64,000 nt of DNA from Rhodopirellula sp. P2 (GCF_028768465.1 NZ_CP118225.1:5375001-5439000), one strand, 5' to 3'; counted from the stretch's first letter, positions 1 through 10,409 are shown. Numbers and translations: made by a program. The notes: a model not told the origin generated them from the sequence alone.

Positions 1-3000
1 AGCACGATCGAATTTCCGTCGCGGGTCCACCGTGGGTTCACGATCTGTTCAAACAGGTGCTGCAGCGCGTTGACATACCAAGAGTGGAACCCGCACAGGC
101 TTCGCAGGAGGCTCCCTCACGTTGGAACGCGGCATCCAATCCGGTTGCTTCACCCGACCGCTCCGCTCAATTGCTGCCGCCGACTCAGTCCGCCCCAGCC
201 AACATCGAAACGACCAGGCGGTTGATGCCGCTGCCGACAGGCCAGTCCAAGGTCATCCGTGACGAATTGTTGCGTCTCTTTGACCAACGTCTGACGGCCA
301 ACGCTGCATCCGATGGGCACGCACCGTCAGGACAATGGTCGCTCGCGACTCCCTCAGGAACGCTGCGAATCGGGTTCGATCTCGAACGGGAAGACGTGCT
401 CGTCGATGGTCCAGTCTCGGTGGTCAACCAATTTGGCCGTTTGCTCTCGGCACTTGTAGAACGCTATCAGCGGCAACCGTCGAGCCTGACGGGCCAGCCT
501 CAGCAACGTGTCTTGATGCTGCAGCAAGACGTGCAAGCTGACGTGGAACAAATGTTGCGTTCAACGAACCCATCCGGCACTATTCCCTCCCACACCAACG
601 GTGCGAGTGCCAACGATCCTCGGTCTCAACTGCTGTATCGACTCACCGGACTTCGCCAAGTCTCGACCCAGGTGCCCGAAGAATTGCCCGCCCTGACGGG
701 TGAGCCAGAAGGCACGAACGGTGCACCCAATCGTGCTCCGCAACCAAGAACCGCAAGCCCCTCACTGCCCCAGTTGGAAGGTGTTGAGGTGCAAACATTG
801 CCAGACCTGGACGCCATCATTCTGCGAGGTCGCGATCAAGACTTGGACCAATTGGCGGAAATCATCCGTGAACTCGAACAGCTCAGTCGCCAAACACAAC
901 CAGCGATTGAGGTCCTTCATCTCAAGCACACCGATTCGCAAAGCATCGCCGACCTGATCGAACAAACCCAAGACAGTTTGCTGGGGACGCGTCAGGGCCG
1001 CGCCACCGTGACTCCATTGGGCAAACCAAATGCAATCCTGCTGTTGGGGTGGGGCGATGCCGTGGCCGCACTCAAAGAATTGATCCGCAAACTGGATCAA
1101 CCGGTTCCCCCGGAAAGCCAATTCAATCTGTTTCGATTGAAGTATGCGTCCGCCGCTTCCGTGCAAGAAACGGTCAGAACCTTCTTTGCCAATCGCCAAG
1201 GTGGTCTCGCGACGACGATCCAATCCACCATTGATTCACGCACGAATTCGCTGATCATTCACGCGGCCCCGCGAGACATGCTGGAAGTGGCTCGGTTGGT
1301 CGAGCGACTCGACACCCTGGAGGGTGGGACGGTCCAGCGGACGCGGGTTTTCGAGATCCAAAATAGCTTGGCCGCCGATGTCGCTGAGACGCTCCGCGAA
1401 ACCATTTCCACCGCCGGCACCAGTGCACGTCCCAGTGCGATGGAACTGATGCTGGATGACATGGGACGGGGCGAGACGATCATGTCTGGCATTCTGGACA
1501 ACGTCCAAATCACAGTGGATGCACGCAAAAACAACCTGATCGTTTCGTCGCCGGCTGAAAATTTCGAGGTCATCGAAGCGTTGATCGAAAAACTTGATTC
1601 ACCCGGCATGGTCGCCAAGATCAAGATCTTCCCGATTCAAAATGGTGATGCGGCGAGCCTGATTCTCACGCTTCGCTCATTGTTGCCAAGTCAGGTGGGT
1701 GCCGACCCTGTGACGAGCGCCCAGTTGTCCAGTTCGCCTGGCGAATCCTCACTCGCTCCTTTGCGATTCACGGTCGACGTGCGGAGCAATAGCATCATCG
1801 CCACCGGTTCCGACGGTGATTTGAAAATTGTGGATGCACTGCTGCTGCGACTTGATGAAGCGGACGCAATGCAACGGCAGAACATTGTTTACCAGTTGAA
1901 GAATTCGCCTGCGGTTGATGTTGCCTTGGCCATCAACGAGTTCCTGCGGAACACGCGACAAGTCGAAAACGCATCGCCGGCCACCTTGAATCCGTTCGCG
2001 CAACTGGAAAAAGAAGTGGTGGTCGTCCCCGAACCGGTATCGAACAAGCTGATCGTGAGTGCGACGCCTCGCTACTTCACCGAAATCAGAACGATGATCG
2101 AGAAACTTGATGAACAACCCCCGCAGGTGATGATCCAAGTCTTGATCGCAGAAGTTGCACTCAACAACACCGATGAATTTGGTGTCGAGCTTGGGATCCA
2201 AGATTCGGTTCTATTCGACCGGAGCTTGTTGGGCGATCTGTTGACGGTCACCAGCACGACGAACGTGACATCGCCGGGCGGAGCAGTGACATCCACGACA
2301 CAAGACAGCGTGGTCTCCGCCACGAATGATCCCGGGTTCAACTTCAACAGCGTCGATCCACTTGGAAACAGCGGTTCTGCACAAGCCGTATCCAGTGCCG
2401 CCAATGTCGCTGGCCAAGGTCTCTCAAACTTTTCGCTCGGTCGCTCCAATGCTGAGCTTGGCTTTGGCGGGTTGGTGTTGTCGGCCAGCAGTCAAAATGT
2501 CAGCGCCTTGTTGAGAGCACTGGAAGAATCTCGTCGTCTGGAAGTGCTCAGCCGACCTCAGATTCTGACGCTCGACAATCAATCCGCATTCATTCAAGTG
2601 GGGCAACGAGTCCCACGGATCACAGGCTCGACGATCACTCAAATCGGGCAACAGAACACCATCACGATGGAGAACGTTGGTTTGATTCTTGGCGTGACGC
2701 CCAGGATCAGCCCAGAGGGCAACGTGACGATGGAAATTGACGCCGAAAAATCCGAGGTGGGCCCCGAATCGGAGGGCATCCCAGTTTCGGCTACCTCCGA
2801 TGGCACGGTGGTGCGGAGTCCGCGAGTCAACGTGGCGAGCGCGCAAGCAACAGTCAGTGCCGCCGACGGGGAAACCATCGTCTTGGGCGGACTGATATCA
2901 ACGAAGAAAAAGGAACATCATCGCAAGGTTCCTTACTTGGGCGACATCCCCCTGCTGAAGCATCTGTTCCGCTTTGACTCCGTCTCAAACACACGGGCTG

Positions 3001-3365
3001 AATTGTTGATCATCCTGACCCCTCACATTGTGCGTTCCGAGGCCGACATGGAACGCTTGAAGCAAACCGAAATGGCTCGCATGAGCTGGTGTGCGTGCGA
3101 TGTATTCAATCTGCATGGTGAAATCATCGGCGAGCCAGTGATGGATCCCTTGTTCTCGAACTCGCACCAAGACGATGGGATCGAAGTGATCTACCCGCAC
3201 GACGATCCCCGGGGACAGCGTGTGCTGGAATCACCAGTTCTGGAATCCGAATTTCCTGCCGACCCCGAACTGCTGCCTGAGCCCGATTCATTGGGGACAC
3301 CCGATGGTTTCTCGCCAGGTCTTCCGAGTGAGTCCACCGGCTCTGGTTTCAGGGGGAGTCTATAA
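1..3365 (+). CDS. Secretin (GspD/PilQ-type outer-membrane channel), 5' end outside window
   Basis: Secretins form the outer-membrane ring of type II secretion or type IV pilus machines. The frame is open from base 3, so the real start lies upstream of the window; an internal GTG at 57 is not a convincing start. Visible are several ring-building N-domain repeats (about bases 800-2060, each with the pattern 'IIDSRTNSLII' or 'VDVRSNSIIATG'), then the secretin core from about 2125 ('VMIQVLIAEVALNN') through 'RPQILTLDNQSAFIQVGQ', 'VGLILGVTPRIS', 'GETIVLGGLI' and 'VPYLGDIPLLKHLFR' to 'AELLIILTPHIV' near 3030. The C-terminal ~110 residues are acidic and proline-rich and look like a lineage-specific tail. 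The stop codon overlaps the start of the next gene by one base (TAATG), so the lipoprotein is probably translationally coupled and may act as pilotin or assembly partner (inference). Secretin family assignment is firm; which machine it serves is unknown. Confidence 0.93.
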   Translation, partial: HDRISVAGPPWVHDLFKQVLQRVDIPRVEPAQASQEAPSRWNAASNPVASPDRSAQLLPPTQSAPANIETTRRLMPLPTGQSKVIRDELLRLFDQRLTANAASDGHAPSGQWSLATPSGTLRIGFDLEREDVLVDGPVSVVNQFGRLLSALVERYQRQPSSLTGQPQQRVLMLQQDVQADVEQMLRSTNPSGTIPSHTNGASANDPRSQLLYRLTGLRQVSTQVPEELPALTGEPEGTNGAPNRAPQPRTASPSLPQLEGVEVQTLPDLDAIILRGRDQDLDQLAEIIRELEQLSRQTQPAIEVLHLKHTDSQSIADLIEQTQDSLLGTRQGRATVTPLGKPNAILLLGWGDAVAALKELIRKLDQPVPPESQFNLFRLKYASAASVQETVRTFFANRQGGLATTIQSTIDSRTNSLIIHAAPRDMLEVARLVERLDTLEGGTVQRTRVFEIQNSLAADVAETLRETISTAGTSARPSAMELMLDDMGRGETIMSGILDNVQITVDARKNNLIVSSPAENFEVIEALIEKLDSPGMVAKIKIFPIQNGDAASLILTLRSLLPSQVGADPVTSAQLSSSPGESSLAPLRFTVDVRSNSIIATGSDGDLKIVDALLLRLDEADAMQRQNIVYQLKNSPAVDVALAINEFLRNTRQVENASPATLNPFAQLEKEVVVVPEPVSNKLIVSATPRYFTEIRTMIEKLDEQPPQVMIQVLIAEVALNNTDEFGVELGIQDSVLFDRSLLGDLLTVTSTTNVTSPGGAVTSTTQDSVVSATNDPGFNFNSVDPLGNSGSAQAVSSAANVAGQGLSNFSLGRSNAELGFGGLVLSASSQNVSALLRALEESRRLEVLSRPQILTLDNQSAFIQVGQRVPRITGSTITQIGQQNTITMENVGLILGVTPRISPEGNVTMEIDAEKSEVGPESEGIPVSATSDGTVVRSPRVNVASAQATVSAADGETIVLGGLISTKKKEHHRKVPYLGDIPLLKHLFRFDSVSNTRAELLIILTPHIVRSEADMERLKQTEMARMSWCACDVFNLHGEIIGEPVMDPLFSNSHQDDGIEVIYPHDDPRGQRVLESPVLESEFPADPELLPEPDSLGTPDGFSPGLPSESTGSGFRGSL

Positions 3366-4408
3366 TGGTCCCGTTCGCTGCTCCGATTCAGAAGATGGCC
3401 GCTGCGGCCTTGCTGGTCGCGTTGTTTGGCGTTGCCGGCTGCCAGTTTGTGCCTGACCGACCATCCTGGTCCAAGAAACTGTTTGAGAAAGAAGCCGAAG
3501 CGGTTGTCCCCACTCGCATGATGGTGATGTGGGCAGACACTGTTTTGCATCAACCACAAAAACCTGGCGTGCGAGGTTTCGGGGCCAGGATCTATTTTTA
3601 CAACGAACAGGATCCAGATCCTGTGAAGGTGGACGGAGGGCTGGCCGTTTACGCGTTTGACGCAGACGACCTGAACCCCAATTCAGCGAAGCCCAAACGC
3701 AAGTTTGTGTTCACCGCCGACCAGTTCGCCGAACACATGAGCAACACGTCGATGGGGATTTCCTACAGCGTGTGGTGTCCTTGGGACGAAGTCGGAGGCT
3801 TCAACGAACAGTTGAGCCTGATCGTGCGATTCGAAGGACGGTCCGGTGGCGTGGTGATCTCCGATTCAACCGTCAAACTTTTGCCAGGACTGAATCGGCC
3901 CAGTGCCAGTTCCAAGGTGGCCAGCGAACAGGCTGACGGTGGAACACAGGCATCGGGTTCAACGGATCTGAAATCGTTGACCCAACTGGCGACGTTCCGA
4001 AGGCAAGCGGCGGAAGCAGCGACAACGCAACCACCGCGTCGCCAGACGCAAACCATTGACTTGCCGCCGAGCTTCTATCGCCACCTGACCGGTCCGGCGG
4101 AGCCCGTTGACGCGGTCACGATCCCCGAGGAACCGATTCCAGCCAACCTTGATTCACCGGATGCCGCTGCGAACGCCCCACAACTCGACGACACCACCTC
4201 GTCATCCACCCGGCATTCGTATCCGTTTCGAACCCTCGGAGACGAGCAACTGGACGCCGCCCCGCACGGGACACGCCAGCATTCCATCCCAGCAGGCTGG
4301 ATCCCATCCCTGCCGAAAACGCCGCGGTACGGCTTTTCACAGGCCCCGCGTCAGTCAGCAAGCGCCAGCCTGACACCAACACGACTGCCGGACGCCATGG
4401 ACAAGTGA
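3365..4408 (+). CDS. Predicted lipoprotein coupled to the secretin
   Basis: A 347-residue protein with a signal peptide ending in a lipobox, Val23-Ala24-Gly25-Cys26, so it is predicted to be lipidated and membrane-anchored in the periplasm. Residues ~45-170 form a compact domain ('MMVMWADTVLHQ', 'RGFGARIYFYNEQ', 'VYAFDADD') of a kind seen beside planctomycete secretin genes; the rest is low-complexity, rich in Pro, Ser, Thr and Ala, and probably disordered. The start ATG shares one base with the secretin stop, which argues for co-translation. No catalytic motif is visible. A role as accessory or pilot lipoprotein of the secretin is inferred from position only. Confidence 0.8.
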   Translation: MVPFAAPIQKMAAAALLVALFGVAGCQFVPDRPSWSKKLFEKEAEAVVPTRMMVMWADTVLHQPQKPGVRGFGARIYFYNEQDPDPVKVDGGLAVYAFDADDLNPNSAKPKRKFVFTADQFAEHMSNTSMGISYSVWCPWDEVGGFNEQLSLIVRFEGRSGGVVISDSTVKLLPGLNRPSASSKVASEQADGGTQASGSTDLKSLTQLATFRRQAAEAATTQPPRRQTQTIDLPPSFYRHLTGPAEPVDAVTIPEEPIPANLDSPDAAANAPQLDDTTSSSTRHSYPFRTLGDEQLDAAPHGTRQHSIPAGWIPSLPKTPRYGFSQAPRQSASASLTPTRLPDAMDK

Positions 4409-4650
4409 CACGCTCCCCATGGGCTGACGCCCACTGGCTGGATCACGCCGCCACTTCGTGGCCGAACTCCCGGACCGAGTCCCGAAAGGGACGACAGGTT
4501 GTCGCCACGGGTGAAAACCCGTGGATGACATGGCAAGCCAACCCACCAAGCCCTGAAGGGGCGACACAAGTCGGTTGCACCATCGTTCCTGACAGCCCTT
4601 CGGGGCTCACAGCACGCCCTGCCTGGGTCGTGTTTTGAGTCCTGAGCGGC

Positions 4651-5946
4651 TCAATAGCCGGCCAGGGTTTCAACCAAAATCTCGTGCAACTCGGCTCGTA
4701 GCGTCGCATTCAGATGTGAATATTCATCGGCCGCCGGCTCACCAGTCAGGATGGTTCGCAACTGAGTCAAGATTTCCGTTCGAAGCGCTGGTTGCAAGGC
4801 GTCAAAGGCTTCCGTGTAGACAAGGAAGCTGCACGGGAACTTGAACAACCTGGTTTGCAGATCGAACTGCCGGAGCGAGCGCCCCTTCGAATCGATTGGT
4901 CCGAGTGCCTCGAATTCACGCATAAAATCTCCCGCACTCTCGATCGGTGACTCCAATGGCTGCTCGTCACAGAACAAGATCGCATTCAGCACTTTCCTTG
5001 CAGCCTCGGCGATCTGCAGCGGCTGCTCCGCCTCCTCTGCCTCGCTGATGCGCTCACCCTCCGCCTGACGCTGGTCCCGATCGTATTCCAACTTTCGGAT
5101 GGTGAAATCCGCTTTGACAAAAATGTTGTGCACACTGGTTTGATGCCCCAGCACCATCAACGCGGCGATGTCACTGGTCGGCAACATGTACCCGAATGTG
5201 TCAAAGCGATCTCCCAAGTCAGTGACATTGCCGCTGCGACGCAGGTCCAACGTTTCACCGCGCAAGAAGGCGTTGCCCATGTGTTGCATGGAACCGTGCC
5301 CGCCGGTCACATACCAACCGCCCCAACGTTCGGCAAAGGGGCTGGAATCACTGGTCACGTGCGACGGGAACTGGGCGTTGATACTACCGTCATGAAAAGG
5401 CGCAACGCTGCGGATCATATGCCCTGGCAACCCGCCCGTCATGGACGTGGCATGGCACCCCAAACAGTCATAGTTCGCCCGCTCAATCTTCGCTCGCCAC
5501 GGTTTCATATCGACGGTGTAGAACGCCGCCCCCAGCTTCGAATCGGCGGTTGAAATTTCAACCAACGAACTGCCGCGTACCCAACCAACGTAAGTGTCAT
5601 CGTTGAAATAGAGAGCTCTCGGGTTGGAGCGTGAGATGTGCTGAACCTGCATGCTGGTCCTGGAGAACACCAGCGTTTGCGATGAAACAGGGATCTCCAA
5701 GGCCTGCAGGAGCGATTCCAAGTGGCCGCGTGGCTTGCTGTAGTCCAGACGTAATTCTTTGGCCTGGATCTTCGCAATCAACCGACTGACTCGATTGTCC
5801 TCCACCGTTTCGGAGTAAGAAAACGGCGGCTCCTCAATGTCCATCAGACCTTGCGCGGGCACCGCAGAGAGGCCGGCAAACGACAGCAACCAGCCAGCCG
5901 TCAGAGCCATTCTCAAAGTGCATTTCATCAATGGATGATTCATCAT
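4651..5946 (-). CDS. Exported protein with a single CxxCH haem-attachment motif
   Basis: A 431-residue protein with an N-terminal signal sequence (hydrophobic stretch at about residues 12-31). A CLGCH motif at residues 161-165 would attach one c-type haem covalently after export; it is the only CxxCH in the protein. Other conserved-looking stretches are 'GGLPGHMIRSV', 'PFAERWGGWYVTG' and 'GHGSMQHMGNA', which resemble planctomycete proteins annotated only as cytochrome-c-domain or hypothetical. The distal axial ligand cannot be assigned. The start is ambiguous among ATG codons at residues 1, 2 and 7; all leave the signal peptide intact. It is a single gene transcribed away from the rhomboid gene side, with 240-base gaps on both sides. 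Function (electron transfer or oxidoreductase) is inference. Confidence 0.8.
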   Translation of the reverse strand: MMNHPLMKCTLRMALTAGWLLSFAGLSAVPAQGLMDIEEPPFSYSETVEDNRVSRLIAKIQAKELRLDYSKPRGHLESLLQALEIPVSSQTLVFSRTSMQVQHISRSNPRALYFNDDTYVGWVRGSSLVEISTADSKLGAAFYTVDMKPWRAKIERANYDCLGCHATSMTGGLPGHMIRSVAPFHDGSINAQFPSHVTSDSSPFAERWGGWYVTGGHGSMQHMGNAFLRGETLDLRRSGNVTDLGDRFDTFGYMLPTSDIAALMVLGHQTSVHNIFVKADFTIRKLEYDRDQRQAEGERISEAEEAEQPLQIAEAARKVLNAILFCDEQPLESPIESAGDFMREFEALGPIDSKGRSLRQFDLQTRLFKFPCSFLVYTEAFDALQPALRTEILTQLRTILTGEPAADEYSHLNATLRAELHEILVETLAGY

Positions 5947-6189
5947 TCACTCGGCAAAATCACGTGTTTGAATGCGGGTCGTGTCTCTTTCGGAATCTCC
6001 GCATTCAGGGATTCATGCGCAGCCCGGTACATCCTCTGTTCGCAAGCAATCATGGCAAACAACCTCTTGGACAACCGCTATGTGCACACGATTGTATAGA
6101 ATAGTCGCAAGCACTTCAACGTGAACGAAGAATGTGCGGCAACGTCGCACTTGTTCTCGGGGCCTCGAAAATGCCCCCAGAAAGGGTGC

Positions 6190-7083
6190 TCACTGGGTGC
6201 CTTGCACCCAAGCCCCGATCACGATGGCGCCCGTGAACACCCCAGCGATCATTTGAAAGAAGCTGCTGGCAAGCCACGCTTCCGGCAATCGGCACCCAAC
6301 CCAGCCGAACACCATCCCAGCAATGAACCCGGTGACGTGCGCCAGAACATCGGTTCGTTCGCCCTCGAGCCCCATGAATGACAACAACAAGACACCGCCA
6401 ATCAATGGGCTCCAACGAACCAATGCCTTCGTCGATGTCTTGTGCCGAGGATGCAATGCGTGTGCGACCAGAATCCCCAGCGCAGCGAACACGGCGGTCG
6501 ATGCACCGATCGATGTGTGTCCCCCGTCCCGAATCACGGCGTTCATCCAGTTCCCGAGTGCACCGGCCAGGACAATTGCCAACCAGGCAACTCCCCCACC
6601 CAAAAGACGCCCCGCCAGCCCGCCGAACACACTGCCAAAAACCAAATTCGAAAGCAGGTGGCCGGCATCGGCGTGCAGGGTCAGCGCCGTGATCGTTCGC
6701 CACCACTGACGATTCATCACCTCACCGGCGTTCATCTGACCAACCGCTCGCCAGTCGATTCCGTAGGCAGAGGTCTCTGCCAGAACGGCGACCGAGAGGA
6801 GAAAAATGGCGTAGTACACCACACCCGCAATCGCGCCACCGAAAACAAGTGGCTTCTGTGGCAGCGACTGCGTGGCTTCGGCAAGACGATCGTTCCGATA
6901 CGATTGCAATTCCGCAAAGGCAGCGTTGACTTGATCGTCAGACACGACCAAGCACCAGTCCCCGGATCGTTGAAGCATCTCGCTTGAGATCCCCACTGAT
7001 TCCAGAACCAAACGGGCCTCCAGGCAATCGCCATGCGAGGGCGAGCGAAAGACGATCTCGGGTTCCGGGCGTCTTTCGTTCAT
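6190..7083 (-). CDS. Rhomboid-family intramembrane serine protease
   Basis: Rhomboids cleave transmembrane segments of substrate proteins inside the membrane. Of the 297 residues the first ~75 are a soluble domain ('IVFRSPSHGDCLEARLVLES', a DUF2007-like signal-transducing fold by appearance). Then come about six membrane segments. The catalytic serine sits in GAST at residue 195, preceded by 'GGHTSIG', the partner histidine is His249 in 'VLAHVTGFIAG', and the oxyanion region 'HADAGHLLSNLVFG' carries His142 and Asn146. All active-site elements are present, so it is probably active. The gene stands alone; the ceramidase-like gene lies 145 bases upstream on the same strand. Substrate unknown. 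Confidence 0.93.
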   Translation of the reverse strand: MNERRPEPEIVFRSPSHGDCLEARLVLESVGISSEMLQRSGDWCLVVSDDQVNAAFAELQSYRNDRLAEATQSLPQKPLVFGGAIAGVVYYAIFLLSVAVLAETSAYGIDWRAVGQMNAGEVMNRQWWRTITALTLHADAGHLLSNLVFGSVFGGLAGRLLGGGVAWLAIVLAGALGNWMNAVIRDGGHTSIGASTAVFAALGILVAHALHPRHKTSTKALVRWSPLIGGVLLLSFMGLEGERTDVLAHVTGFIAGMVFGWVGCRLPEAWLASSFFQMIAGVFTGAIVIGAWVQGTQ

Positions 7084-7228
7084 AGCATTGCGAGCAAGGT
7101 TGCCCCCACCTCATCTTTTGCGGGACGTTCGCTTCTCAAGCGCGAACAGGCTGGTGACAAAATCGGCGACGATCCTAACACAACGGCAGACAGTTTGAAC
7201 CAAGTCCCCTTCCCAGACACAGGTGGCA

Positions 7229-8656
7229 TCAACGGGATCGCGTGGGAACGTCTGCGTCATGAATGGAAAGGCTCTCGACCTGCCGATGAACCTCTTGAAC
7301 GATGTCCTTCTCGATGCTCGGCCCCCACGAAGTCGGCAACCCGTAGTAAACCATCGCCCCGCCGCCTTCATAACCACCTTCGCCAAGGACTCGACGTGAG
7401 GGGACATACGCCATCACGTCGTTGGCGTAACCGGCGACCCATGTTTGCACTCCTGTCAATTCGCTCTTCAGCCGCAGCGCGTAGTCCACGACCACTTCCC
7501 CGCCCAGCGTTGTCAGCAGCGGCCCATCGCCAACTGCCCATGCGCTCACGGGATACGGGTAGGTTGGAAGCAGCGGGGCACCGCCATCGATTTGCTCCAA
7601 CAGCATTTTTGCCCTCGCAACCTCGTAACGATTCTCGGACCTGGAATTCAATTCGATCTCCTCCCTCGTCGGCAGCTCATCGAACGGCAAGTCAATCTCG
7701 GCGTACGAGGTACGCAACGAGCCCTGGACCGGGTGCATTTCCGACGTCAACAAGACCGTCTCCACGGCATCGGCGAGACGCCGCCCATAGTGCTGTGCCA
7801 ATTCCACCGTGCGTCGGGGCAACGGGTTCTGGTCGGCGCCGCAACCGGCAAAGAACAATGCCACGCAACCAGGATGCTGTTCTTCCAAGTTCATTTGGGC
7901 GTACCCCGGGTAATCGCCGGACCACTGATAGCCACTCAAGGTGGTTGCGTGGCACGCGTATCCAAAGAGGACGGCGGTCAAGTTTCCGTTTGCCTCTCGA
8001 ACGGCGAGCACCGGAACGTCATGATCGCTGGGGCCTTGCAGTTGCCCTTCGGTTCGTCGCTGGGGCACCGCTGCCTCGGGATTCTCACGACGATTGACGG
8101 CAAACGTTGCCGTGCCGCTTCCCCACGTGACGTCGCTGGGGGCAAGCTTGCCAATCGCTTCTCCGACCAACGCAATCACCTGATCCTGGAAAGCAGCGAC
8201 CCAATCATCGATCGCTTTTCGCTGAGGATCGGTTAGCAACCCGTGATGAAGTGGAGCCAGATTGAGACCGACAACAGGTCCAGAGTGCGTGTGCGACGTG
8301 CAGATCACAATCTGTTTGCGCTGCAGACCGTGCTGCTGTTTCAAAGCATCACAAATCGATTGCGAGAGCGCACGATCAATGCCGACAAGATCCAGTGTCA
8401 GGACCACACCTCGGTTTCCCTCCTGGTCCTCCAGCACCAGTGCTTTCGCCCACAACTCGGTCAGTTTCCCATCCGCCGGATGAGTTCGAGACGCATAGCC
8501 CGCCATCCACATCGGTTCGTCGGGTGTGATCGCGATTTTTGCCGCTCCCGCCTTCCAGGTTGAATCCGGAGCCAAATCCGACTCCGATTCGGCGCCCCAT
8601 CCCACGGCCGTGAAGAGCACGAGAGTTGTTGCGACCAACAGGGATTTTGCGTTCAT
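7229..8656 (-). CDS. Neutral/alkaline ceramidase-like hydrolase, exported
   Basis: A 475-residue protein of the neutral/alkaline non-lysosomal ceramidase family as annotated in planctomycetes. Family markers are the N-terminal 'KAGAAKIAITPDEPMWMAGY', the metal-binding 'CTSHTHSGP' (His122, His124), and 'GYACHATTLSG' followed by 'FFAGCGADQNP'. The chosen ATG gives a clear signal peptide (MNAKSLLVATTLVLFTAVGWGA); the frame is open 100 codons further upstream but that part is basic and unlike a protein of this family. Many planctomycete members lack proven ceramidase activity, so the substrate is uncertain; an amidase or ester hydrolase of envelope lipids is possible. No operon partner is evident. 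Confidence 0.85.
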   Translation of the reverse strand: MNAKSLLVATTLVLFTAVGWGAESESDLAPDSTWKAGAAKIAITPDEPMWMAGYASRTHPADGKLTELWAKALVLEDQEGNRGVVLTLDLVGIDRALSQSICDALKQQHGLQRKQIVICTSHTHSGPVVGLNLAPLHHGLLTDPQRKAIDDWVAAFQDQVIALVGEAIGKLAPSDVTWGSGTATFAVNRRENPEAAVPQRRTEGQLQGPSDHDVPVLAVREANGNLTAVLFGYACHATTLSGYQWSGDYPGYAQMNLEEQHPGCVALFFAGCGADQNPLPRRTVELAQHYGRRLADAVETVLLTSEMHPVQGSLRTSYAEIDLPFDELPTREEIELNSRSENRYEVARAKMLLEQIDGGAPLLPTYPYPVSAWAVGDGPLLTTLGGEVVVDYALRLKSELTGVQTWVAGYANDVMAYVPSRRVLGEGGYEGGGAMVYYGLPTSWGPSIEKDIVQEVHRQVESLSIHDADVPTRSR

Positions 8657-9155
8657 TCCAGCTTTCCAAACGGGTGCGTTGATCTCTGCGACGTTCTTAC
8701 CTCGCACGCATTGTAGAACAATTGCCCGATTCCTTGGCAGCTTGCAGGAGGGACGTACAAATCGCGGATTGCAAATGGGTGACCTCGCAAGATTTCCACG
8801 ATGGCTTTGTACGTTTGGTCCCCCAGCAGTCTTGCGGCGAGCCCATCCGCGAGCCCCCCTGAGCCGAGTAACCGTCAAAAACGTCAGACTCCCACAACCG
8901 TCACCGATAAGCAGACCACGGGTCTCCGAAAGCACGCCCGCCCCCTGCATCTGCATACTAAGTTTTTGATGCGCGCACCTTCATAGAAGCTTGGCTGAAC
9001 ACAATGGTTCATGCGGGCCGGCATCATGAGAGACGGACGGTCGTGCTACCCCACAACAAGAAAGACACCATTGACTCATTGGGCAATTGCAACCTTGCTC
9101 TGTTGCTAGGTACGCGCAATTGCCCGTCGAACTCGACCGCGAAGCAAAGCAGGCC
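8657..9155. other. Intergenic stretch, no feature seen
   Basis: About 500 bases between the ceramidase-like gene and a small unknown gene. Open frames here on both strands are the upstream extension of the minus-strand gene or have planctomycete-atypical composition. No tRNA, tandem repeat or convincing hairpin was seen. Confidence 0.5.
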
Positions 9156-9518
9156 ATGAACAAAGTAGGCACCACATCGACTGGCAAAGTCATGGTCGAA
9201 ATGACCGCACAAGAATACAACGCACTCCTTCAAATCACCAAGTTAAGGCCGCCTGCTGCGGTCGCATCGCCTGCGAAACTCCCTGAAGCACACTCGATGA
9301 CGCATGCGAAAAGACTCGAGCACGTCAAACCCCGCCTGAAAAAGCTTTTGCCGAAGAAACGCGAGTCGGTTGTGAGATCCATTCAGGCGATGTTTCAGCA
9401 TACAGGTGGAATCTCCCAGTCGGACGTGGACGCGGTGATCAAGGCCTTGCAAAAGAGCGGCTTCTTCACAATTGCAAACAGTGGCAAGGTTGCCTATCCG
9501 CGTTTAGCGGCAAACTGA
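9156..9518 (+). CDS. Small hypothetical protein
   Basis: A 120-residue protein, not recognised. It begins MNKVGTTSTGKVMVEM; the frame is open 23 codons upstream, but the first ATG is the simplest start. The middle is strongly basic (residues ~55-75, 'KRLEHVKPRLKKLLPKKR'), and the C-terminal half ('ISQSDVDAVIKALQKSGFF', 'GKVAYPRL') looks like a small helical, possibly winged-helix, DNA-binding fold. It lies at the border between the core chromosome and the degraded restriction region, so it may be a remnant or regulator of mobile DNA. No operon partner. Coding status is likely but not certain. Confidence 0.55.
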   Translation: MNKVGTTSTGKVMVEMTAQEYNALLQITKLRPPAAVASPAKLPEAHSMTHAKRLEHVKPRLKKLLPKKRESVVRSIQAMFQHTGGISQSDVDAVIKALQKSGFFTIANSGKVAYPRLAAN

Positions 9519-10070
9519 AACTCACGTCCCATCGCATACCACCTCGACACCATGTCTCTAGGTGATGGCACAGCCGTCATGCTTCACCCGTATTCGGGTC
9601 CGTGGCGTGAATCCTCGTGACGTGACGCCGATCCTGGCAAGCGATCCAGTCAGCCGACTGAATGCCGTAGTTGATTGGCCTATTCGATGAACACGCTGGT
9701 GGTGCGATTTCGTGTTGAGCCGCATCACCAGCGATGGCTACCCACTCGACCAGAGCCAGCCGGCCATCCCAGCACGACAGCCACGCTCTCGCAGCGGAGA
9801 CGAGGCAGCCACGACACGAGCACACAACAACGCGGGCACCCGGCACGTGGGGAAGTGGGCAGGCGACGCGGGGCACGAGAGACAGGGCAGCGAAACGAAG
9901 CAGGGCCAATGAAACCGTTTCCAGTTTGGCCCACCACATCCGGGATTTCTTGACCCGGTCCCCCCCTTGGTGCTGCAACACAGTACTTGGTTGCTCTGCG
10001 TACGTGCATTTTCCGAATCGTTGCTTGATTGGCAGAAAGCCAGCATTCGCGTCACCTTCTCCCGCAGCGG
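9519..10070. other. Non-coding stretch ahead of hsdM remnant
   Basis: About 550 bases without a believable gene. Frames are short, arginine- and histidine-rich and not protein-like. This is where the missing body of hsdM should be; nothing in it is recognisable as HsdM, so the deletion removed most of that gene and joined unrelated sequence. Confidence 0.5.
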
Positions 10071-10409
10071 TGCCAGACGATCACCGTCGAGCGACCGCAG
10101 CTTGATGAAGACGGCCAGCCCGTTCTCGAAACGCGAGGCAAACGGAAGGGCCAGCCCAAGCCCGACTCCAAACTGCAAGACAGCGAAGAGGTTCCACTGG
10201 GCGAAGATTGTGAAGAGTATTTCCAGCGAGAAGTCGTGCAGCACGTTTCCGACGCATGGATCGACCACGACAAGACGAAGATCGGCTACGAGATCCCGTT
10301 CAACCGTCATTTCTACGTGTTCGAACCGCCCCGCGAGTTGGATGAGATCGACACGGAGTTGAAAGGCGTTACCGACCGCATCGTGAAAATGATTGGAGAG
10401 TTGTCATGA
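10071..10409 (+). pseudogene. hsdM: HsdM C-terminal remnant (type I restriction methylase)
   Basis: The last ~112 codons of a type I restriction-modification DNA methyltransferase subunit. The segments 'ITVERPQLDEDGQP', 'EEVPLGEDCEEYFQREV', 'DAWIDHDKTKIGYEIPFNRH' and 'FYVFEPPRELDEIDTELK' are the typical HsdM C-terminus. The catalytic SAM-binding and NPPF motifs, which lie several hundred residues upstream in intact HsdM, are absent from the window, so the gene is truncated and inactive. Its stop codon overlaps the start of the RAYT transposase gene in an ATGA, the arrangement that hsdM normally has with hsdS. Confidence 0.85.
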